From IMG/VR virus record IMGVR_UViG_3300046010_002934, positions 1 to 21,352 of that record: a DNA stretch of 21,352 bases; one strand, 5' to 3'. Shown here one piece after another: positions 21,284 through 21,352 of this stretch; within the stretch, counting starts at the first letter, position 1; each line of letters starts with the position of its first letter. The notes under the pieces were generated by a model. The model searched no databases. It was not told the origin of the DNA and saw only the letters and a list, made by a program, of their open reading frames with translations. Origin of the DNA: a virus. A program made the translations under genes and the position numbers.

Positions 21284-21319
21284 AAAACAAATCAAGCCGT
21301 CGGATTGGACAACGACTTG
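21284..21319 (-). terminator. Rho-independent terminator before the tail gene block
   Basis: On the minus strand, CAAGTCGT (21319-21312) pairs with ACGGCTTG (21300-21293). This gives an eight-base stem with one G-U pair and an eleven-base loop, followed by the T-rich ATTTGTTTT. It sits 14 bases after a stop codon in one frame and 14 bases before the next start. It probably ends or attenuates transcription from the upstream gene into the tail/ejection block. Confidence 0.72.
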
Positions 21320-21332
21320 ATGTGTTGAAGTG

Positions 21333-21352
21333 TTACTGAGGAGGATTGGTCT
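21333..21352 (-). CDS. Possible 3' end of an upstream gene (last codons ...TNPPQ)
   Basis: In one minus-strand frame the edge reads TNPPQ followed by TAA at 21335-21333, and the terminator begins 14 bases later. A gene ending directly before a terminator is the expected layout. In P22-like gene order the upstream gene would often be a coat or other head protein, but too few residues are visible to identify it. A second frame stays open to a TGA at 21296-21294 (inside the hairpin), and a third runs into the next gene; both are less likely. Confidence 0.4.

Noticed and set aside
1-21352. tRNA genes, CRISPR arrays, insertion sequences, integrase or attachment site
   Set aside because: No cloverleaf-like region, regular spaced repeats, transposase motifs or integrase motifs were seen; gaps between genes are too short to hold them.

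Overview
The window is a segment of a tailed bacteriophage genome. It looks podovirus-like, with a P22-type tail and ejection apparatus. Every gene I can support lies on the minus strand, so biological order runs from high to low coordinates. The evidence for a phage is a tailspike with a P22-like head-binding domain, a gp10-like tail hub protein, a gp7-like DNA-transfer protein, an endolysin, and a RecT/RuvC/nuclease/helicase module. I see no tRNA, rRNA, CRISPR array, insertion sequence, integrase or clear lysogeny repressor. The host cannot be fixed from the sequence. Many starts lack a clear Shine-Dalgarno sequence and translation seems largely coupled. All three stop codons are used under the standard code.

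Late region, right to left (21352 to about 8227). It opens with the last codons of an unidentified upstream gene and a strong rho-independent terminator (21284-21319). Then come a short fibre-like protein, two small very basic proteins (one only 48 aa), the gp10-like hub protein, and a coiled-coil protein with a C1q/TNF-like end. A small beta-rich protein and a 149-aa protein with a DDVADGD motif follow. Next are three probable ejection proteins (376, 506 and 1115 aa), the 670-aa tailspike and a 405-aa tail fibre-like protein. Several of the larger genes have markedly AT-rich cores flanked by GC-richer ends. In the tailspike the change coincides with the boundary between the particle-binding part and the beta-helix.

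Lysis and accessory region (8225 to 5415). Five tiny overlapping or abutting genes include at least three membrane proteins that are holin candidates. They are followed by a calcineurin-like phosphoesterase with an altered first metal motif, a small winged-helix-like protein, an acidic 73-aa protein and a T4-lysozyme/pesticin-type endolysin.

Early/replication region (5268 to 1). After a 146-base gap holding a stem-loop and a palindrome, a Cro-like HTH gene leads a tightly packed block. The block holds a PD-(D/E)XK nuclease with four Fe-S-type cysteines, a RuvC-like resolvase, a 66-aa unknown and a RecT annealase. A DUF669-type ssDNA-binding protein with an SSB-like tail, a 71-aa unknown, a DnaB-N/RepA-like helicase, a conserved unknown of 180 aa and a truncated gene at the left edge complete it. 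Together these form a compact recombination-dependent replication module. No gap exceeds 300 bases; the largest is 5269-5414.
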